Assembly: GCA_035297145.1 (NCBI GenBank)
Contig: DATGZN010000063.1
Span: 186,001-250,000 of the forward strand
Direction: 5' to 3'
DNA from: QHXW01 sp035297145
Lineage (GTDB): Bacteria > Acidobacteriota > Terriglobia > Bryobacterales > Bryobacteraceae
DNA: 64,000 nt
The notes below the pieces were generated by a model that searched no databases, was not told the origin of the DNA, and was given only the letters and a program-made list of their open reading frames with translations. Position numbers and translations under genes: made by a program. Below are positions 60,210 to 64,000 of this stretch, piece after piece (the stretch's first letter is position 1; every line of letters starts with the position of its first letter).

Positions 60210-61064
60210 ATGAGGCGAACAGCGGTCCTGCTGGTTGATTGCCCGGACGCAAAGGGAATCGTGGCCACCGTCTCGAGTTTCCTCTATTCGCACGGCGCGA
60301 ATATCTTGAGCTCAGACCAGCACCAGGACAACGAAGCCTGCCTGTTCTTCATGCGTGTGGAGTTCGACCTGGCGGATTTCACGCTGGATATGGCAGACTT
60401 CGCGCGCGAGTTTCAACCTATTGCTGACCGGTACCACATGCGCTGGCGTTGCGAGGAAACGAGTGCTCTGGCCCGCGTCGCCATTTTCGTCTCGCGATAC
60501 CAGCACTGTCTGGTTGACTTGCTGCATCGCCACCAAATCGGAGAGCTGCGATGCCAGATTGCTTTGATTGTCAGCAACCATGAGGATGCTCGGCCGTTGG
60601 CGGAGTTCTACAAGGTGCCGTTTCACCACGTACCAGTTAACGGCCCACGCAAGGATGATGCCGAGGGCTTACAAATCGACCTTCTGGAGAAAAGCGCCAT
60701 CGACCTGATTGTGCTGGCGCGTTACATGCAGGTCCTTTCACCCGCATTCGTGGCACGGTATCCCCTCCGCATCGTCAATGTCCATCACTCGTTTCTGCCG
60801 GCATTCAGCGGTGCGCGCCCGTACCATGCGGCGTTCCAGCGCGGCGTTAAGATCATTGGCGCTACCAGCCACTACGTCACCGACGAGCTGGATGCAGGCC
60901 CCATCATCGAGCAGGACGTGGCGCGCGTCTCGCACCGCAACCAGGTCGACCAGCTCATCGAGAAGGGCCGCGATCTCGAAAAAGTCGTGCTATCCCGCGC
61001 CGTGCGCTGGCATTTGGAACATCGCATTTTGTTTTACGGGAACAAGACCGTGGTTTTCGATTAG
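60210..61064 (+). CDS. purU: Formyltetrahydrofolate deformylase
   Basis: A 284-residue protein: N-terminal ACT domain (AVLLVDCPDAKGIVATVSSFLYSHGANILSSDQHQD, about 4-40) and a formyltransferase-fold catalytic domain with VNVHHSFLPAFSGARPYHAAFQRGVKIIGATSHYVTDELDAGPIIEQD (the NHS and D residues of the family). It hydrolyses 10-formyl-THF to formate and THF, which would clear C1 units from methyl-group oxidation. ATG 60210 is used; a TTG at 60195 extends the frame by five residues. Last gene of the operon; a palindrome follows at 61094-61113. Confidence 0.9.
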   Translation: MRRTAVLLVDCPDAKGIVATVSSFLYSHGANILSSDQHQDNEACLFFMRVEFDLADFTLDMADFAREFQPIADRYHMRWRCEETSALARVAIFVSRYQHCLVDLLHRHQIGELRCQIALIVSNHEDARPLAEFYKVPFHHVPVNGPRKDDAEGLQIDLLEKSAIDLIVLARYMQVLSPAFVARYPLRIVNVHHSFLPAFSGARPYHAAFQRGVKIIGATSHYVTDELDAGPIIEQDVARVSHRNQVDQLIEKGRDLEKVVLSRAVRWHLEHRILFYGNKTVVFD

Positions 61065-61379
61065 TGTAGTGTCCCAGTCATTTCGCAGGCGGCGGGCCGG
61101 ACATGTCCGGCCCCTTCGAAGTAAGCCGCAATTTGGGGACTGGCTTCGAAATTCCGCCTACGGCAATCGCTGCAAACCGATGGTGCCCATTTCGGAATTT
61201 CGTTGCCTCTCCCGAATTCCCACCTCAATCGAAAAAAATCTTGCCGGAATTGCGACCGGCACGGTACAAGATCTTAGTGCCTGAGTGAAGTCTGTTGGCC
61301 GGTTTTGAAGTGATAAACGTATAGCCAGTTTTCAGGTGATAGCCGAGGCTCGGTTTCGTGGGATAGTGGCAGCTAAGTT
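61065..61379. other. Intergenic region with a perfect palindrome
   Basis: No supportable gene. A 20-base perfect palindrome, GGGCCGGACA followed by its reverse complement, lies at 61094-61113 after purU. It may end transcription of the operon, but no T run follows. The remainder (about 61130-61370) has no coding signal; short open frames such as 61103-61288 are compositionally ordinary. Confidence 0.6.
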
Positions 61380-63320
61380 ATGATAGGCACGCTCGGAGTC
61401 GTTCCCGTGAGGGATTCGTTATACGTATGCATGTTCATTGGCGCGTGCGTCTTGGCGGTTGGCTGCGTCGCACCGCGTTCCCATGCGAATGGCGTGCGGG
61501 TCATTGTATTGGGTGTGGATGGCATGGACCCGCAATTCGTGCAGCGCCACTGGAGCGCGCTGCCTAATCTTTCCCGCCTTCGTCTCCGGGGGGATTTCAA
61601 GCCCCTGGCAACCACAGTGCCGCCACAGAGCCCCGTGGCATGGTCTACCTTCATAACCGGCATGGACCCGGATGGCCATGGCATTTATGATTTCGTGCGC
61701 CGCAACCCCCAGACATATCTGCCAGTCGCCTCATTATGGAGCACCGAAAACCCTAAACACACTTTTTCGCTGGGACCTTATCTGTTTTCGCTGCCTAAGG
61801 CCCGCGTGGTTGCTTTGCGCCAGGGCAAAGCATTCTGGCAGATTCTGGCCGAGCACGGCATTCCGGTGACTATCATCCGCATGCCCACAAACTATCCTCC
61901 CATCCAGGCGGGACAGGCAATTGCTGGCATGGGCACGCCGGATCTGCTCGACAGTTTTGGCACATTCACGTTCTATACAGACGATCCGGAAGAAATCACC
62001 CGCTCCGTCAACGGAGGACGCATCGTAAAGGTTCCAGCCTTTGAGACTCAGACCGTGCTTCGGATCGACGGAGCCGCTAACACGCTCCGTCAGGACCAGA
62101 GTATCTCCTCGGTTGATTTGTCTGTAACCCTCGATCCGAAGCAAGAGGCCGCCCGACTAACAGTGGATGGTGCATCCGCCCTCGTGCCGGAGGGCCAATG
62201 GTCCGGTTGGCTGCATGCTAAATTCCCGTTGATTCCCGGCCTGGCAAGCGCCGCGGGCATGTTTCGTGTCTACGTGAAAGAGTTGCGCCCGCGCTTCCAA
62301 CTTTATGTTTCGCCCGTAAACATCGACCCGGAAGACCCTGAGTTCCCCATTTCCGCGCCCGCTGATTACAGCCGCGCAGCCGCTCGCGCGATCGGCCCTT
62401 TCTACACGCTGGGCATCGCCGAGGATACCTCCGCTTTGCGGCAGAACGTGCTCAGTGTGCCTGACTATTTAGTCCAGAGCCGTTTGGTATTCGAGGATGA
62501 GCACAGGCTCCTGGGGTATGCGTTAGACCGGTTTCACGAAGGTTTGTTGTTTGTCTACTTTTCCAGCATCGATCAAAACTCGCACATGCTCTGGGACAAG
62601 CACGAGCCGGAGTTACTCGGCACCTACCGCGCCGTGGACGCAGCCATCGGCGAGCTGATGGATAAAGCACACGGCGCCGACGTCATCGTGATGTCCGACC
62701 ACGGCTTCACCACTTTCGGACGCGCTGTCAACCTGAACACCTGGCTTTGGAAGCACGGTTACCTGGGCCTCGAGGGAGCCCCCGGGGAAAAGGAGGCACC
62801 CACCGCGCGTGTGGATTGGTCGCGAACCACGGTTTACGCGCTCGGTCTACAGAGCCTCTATCTGAATCTTGCCGGGCGTGAGAAGGAAGGCATCGTTTCG
62901 CCAGGGCCGGAAAGCCAGAATATCCTCCGGAAGCTCCGCGATGAATTGCTCGCGTTCCGGGATGGCTCAAAACCAGTAGTCGAGTCCGTCTATGCTCCGC
63001 CGCGCTCCGAGACGGCCCCCGATCTGATCGTCGGATACGCTCGCGACTATCGCGTGTCCTGGCACTCGGCCCTCGCCGTCCGCGCTCTCCCGAGTACCGG
63101 CGAATTAGCCTTTGTCGTCGAAACGGAATCGCTCATCGACGACAACCACGACGCCTGGATCGGCGATCACTGTATTGACGCCAGGGAAGTTCCCGGAGTG
63201 TTGTTCAGCGGGCGAAAGATACTTGTGGAAGATCCCCAGCTAAAAGACCTGACTGTCTCGATTTTGCGCCTGTTCGGAGTTGGTCCTGCGCCGGAAATGT
63301 CCGGCCGCACCATTCTGTGA
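61380..63320 (+). CDS. Alkaline-phosphatase superfamily phosphodiesterase-like lipoprotein
   Basis: A 646-residue protein. The N-terminus has a signal with a possible lipobox (VLAVGC), and the body is a type I phosphodiesterase/nucleotide pyrophosphatase-like domain: VIVLGVDGMDPQFVQRHW, LATTVPPQSPVAWSTFITGMDPDGHGIYDF (catalytic Ser/Thr region), and the metal-binding VIVMSDHGFTTFGRAVNLN. Phosphonate or phosphodiester substrates are possible. A mobile-element link is not evident. Direction is the same as purU but the 315-base gap argues for a separate transcript. Confidence 0.88.
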   Translation: MIGTLGVVPVRDSLYVCMFIGACVLAVGCVAPRSHANGVRVIVLGVDGMDPQFVQRHWSALPNLSRLRLRGDFKPLATTVPPQSPVAWSTFITGMDPDGHGIYDFVRRNPQTYLPVASLWSTENPKHTFSLGPYLFSLPKARVVALRQGKAFWQILAEHGIPVTIIRMPTNYPPIQAGQAIAGMGTPDLLDSFGTFTFYTDDPEEITRSVNGGRIVKVPAFETQTVLRIDGAANTLRQDQSISSVDLSVTLDPKQEAARLTVDGASALVPEGQWSGWLHAKFPLIPGLASAAGMFRVYVKELRPRFQLYVSPVNIDPEDPEFPISAPADYSRAAARAIGPFYTLGIAEDTSALRQNVLSVPDYLVQSRLVFEDEHRLLGYALDRFHEGLLFVYFSSIDQNSHMLWDKHEPELLGTYRAVDAAIGELMDKAHGADVIVMSDHGFTTFGRAVNLNTWLWKHGYLGLEGAPGEKEAPTARVDWSRTTVYALGLQSLYLNLAGREKEGIVSPGPESQNILRKLRDELLAFRDGSKPVVESVYAPPRSETAPDLIVGYARDYRVSWHSALAVRALPSTGELAFVVETESLIDDNHDAWIGDHCIDAREVPGVLFSGRKILVEDPQLKDLTVSILRLFGVGPAPEMSGRTIL

Positions 63321-63624
63321 TGCCCGGCTCCTGGGCGATGAACGCGACTCTCGCTTTACCAGATTCATACGGTGCCGGCGTTTTAGACTGTTTTGCCCGC
63401 GTTTTTGACAGTGAACCGAAATTTGGGATTTCTTCAGTTTCAACAGGTTGGGTGCCCGGTCGGGTAAATTACGGGTTAACCCTTGTTTCGCATGAGTTAG
63501 TCGGTGCAGAGCGCAGTGTCGTAGAACCGGCATCCAAATTGCTATAGGGCAGAGCTGGCAAAGGCAATTCCATAGGTCGGCTCTAAACCTGTCGATACGC
63601 GCAGCGCCAGGAAAGGGAGGTCAC
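63321..63624. other. Intergenic region, no gene seen
   Basis: The 304-base gap holds a 10-base palindrome GGGTTAACCC (63473-63482) and a TTGACA at about 63407 without a matching -10. No ORF with a good start is convincing; 63317-63547 encodes a Ser/Val-rich stretch with no family. Confidence 0.5.
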
Positions 63625-64000
63625 GTGTTAAGAAGAAGCTTTTTGTTGCTATCTCTGCCTATGTTTATTGGTGCCGTTGGCATGATGCAAGCATCCCCGT
63701 TTACGTTAGGCGACGTTTTTCTCGGGGTTACCGGCACGGGTGTAAACGAATACACGCCGACGGGTACCCTGGTTCAGACCATCAACGGCGGTGGCCTTAG
63801 CGGGTTCGTAACCGGCATGGCATTCCAAAGTAACAGCAACCTGCTGGTGACGGACTTCTCCAGCGGCCACGTGGTCCAATACGACAGCAGTGGACACTTG
63901 CTGAATTCGGCGTTCGCCACCGGCATATCCGAACCCGAGTCGATTGCTATTAATAACACCGGGGATGTTTATGTCAGTTCGGTGGGGGGCACTGGAATCA
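63625..64000 (+). CDS. Secreted beta-propeller-like protein, 3' end outside window
   Basis: GTG 63625 with a strong GGGAGGT site starts 125 residues to the right edge: signal peptide RRSFLLLSLPMFIGAVGMMQASP, then repeats of NHL/SMP-30-like type (FLGVTGTGVNEYTPTGTLVQTINGG, GMAFQSNSNLLVTDFSSGHVVQYDSSGHLLNSAFATGISEPESIAINNTGDVYVSS). The periodic D/N-G-x-x-x-x and VV-x-x-Y motifs indicate a beta-propeller. The anchoring or C-terminus is not visible; a PEP-CTERM sorting signal is common in similar proteins but cannot be checked. Confidence 0.8.
   Translation, partial: MLRRSFLLLSLPMFIGAVGMMQASPFTLGDVFLGVTGTGVNEYTPTGTLVQTINGGGLSGFVTGMAFQSNSNLLVTDFSSGHVVQYDSSGHLLNSAFATGISEPESIAINNTGDVYVSSVGGTGI

Noticed and set aside
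61103..61288. 61-residue open frame after purU
   Set aside because: It begins inside the palindrome, has no good ribosome site and no family.

Overview
The window looks like chromosomal DNA from an Acidobacteriota member, most likely in or near Solibacterales/Bryobacterales. The support is high G+C, many secreted proteins of acidobacterial type (a VWFA-related protein at 41553-43964, a surface protein ending in a Solibacter-type C-terminal domain at 29757-32057, a DUF5818-like protein at 26633-26932), TPR and PQQ/cytochrome c proteins, and short intergenic repeats. This is inference from remembered families; no database search was run. I see no prophage, insertion sequence or CRISPR array.

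Layout. 1-4.2 kb: a MurJ-type flippase cut by the left edge, thiol peroxidase and a DUF255 thioredoxin-fold protein, all on the minus strand. 4.2-9.5 kb: a YetF-like membrane protein, then a minus-strand membrane-stress operon read as xre regulator, YqiJ/NfeD-like protein fused to a Ser/Thr kinase, flotillin, PspA and a small beta-carbonic-anhydrase-like protein. 9.5-14.1 kb: hypothetical secreted and membrane proteins, a MerR regulator, a frameshifted amidohydrolase, RidA and thioredoxin reductase. 14.4-22.1 kb: a TPR protein, a CBM9-like protein, a cytochrome c-PQQ dehydrogenase, CysE, a matrixin-like protease and a MEMO protein. 22.2-26.9 kb: a metallohydrolase, an apparent selenoprotein (CTP synthase C-terminal-related, UGA at the nucleophile position), a small zinc-ribbon operon with an alpha/beta hydrolase, an SDR and a small secreted protein. 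27-38.5 kb: a D-threonine-aldolase-like enzyme, a papain-like peptidase, the Solibacter-type surface protein, HutH followed by a degenerate duplicated junction, an HDOD protein, a GNAT protein, a phosphoesterase and small zinc-ribbon proteins. 38.6-50.3 kb: an MFS transporter, a VapBC-type pair, a coiled-coil membrane protein, the VWFA-related protein, a histidine kinase/GGDEF pair, a large sedolisin and tRNA-Ser(GCT).

51.1-61.1 kb is a nine-gene plus-strand operon with a divergent GntR/FCD regulator: class II amidotransferase, GXGXG protein and FMN glutamate-synthase domain protein (N-methylglutamate synthase-like), a four-subunit sarcosine oxidase/N-methylglutamate dehydrogenase-like flavoenzyme, a type III glutamine synthetase-like enzyme (GmaS-like), and PurU. 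Together these fit the indirect N-methylglutamate route of methylamine use: methylamine to gamma-glutamylmethylamide to N-methylglutamate to glutamate plus a C1 unit, with PurU releasing formate from 10-formyl-THF. The window ends with a phosphodiesterase-like lipoprotein and the start of a secreted beta-propeller-like protein.

The strongest items for follow-up are the UGA-containing gene at 23547-24275 with a SECIS-like hairpin, the apparent N-methylglutamate operon with its paired operator-like repeats, and the kinase-YqiJ fusion beside flotillin and PspA.
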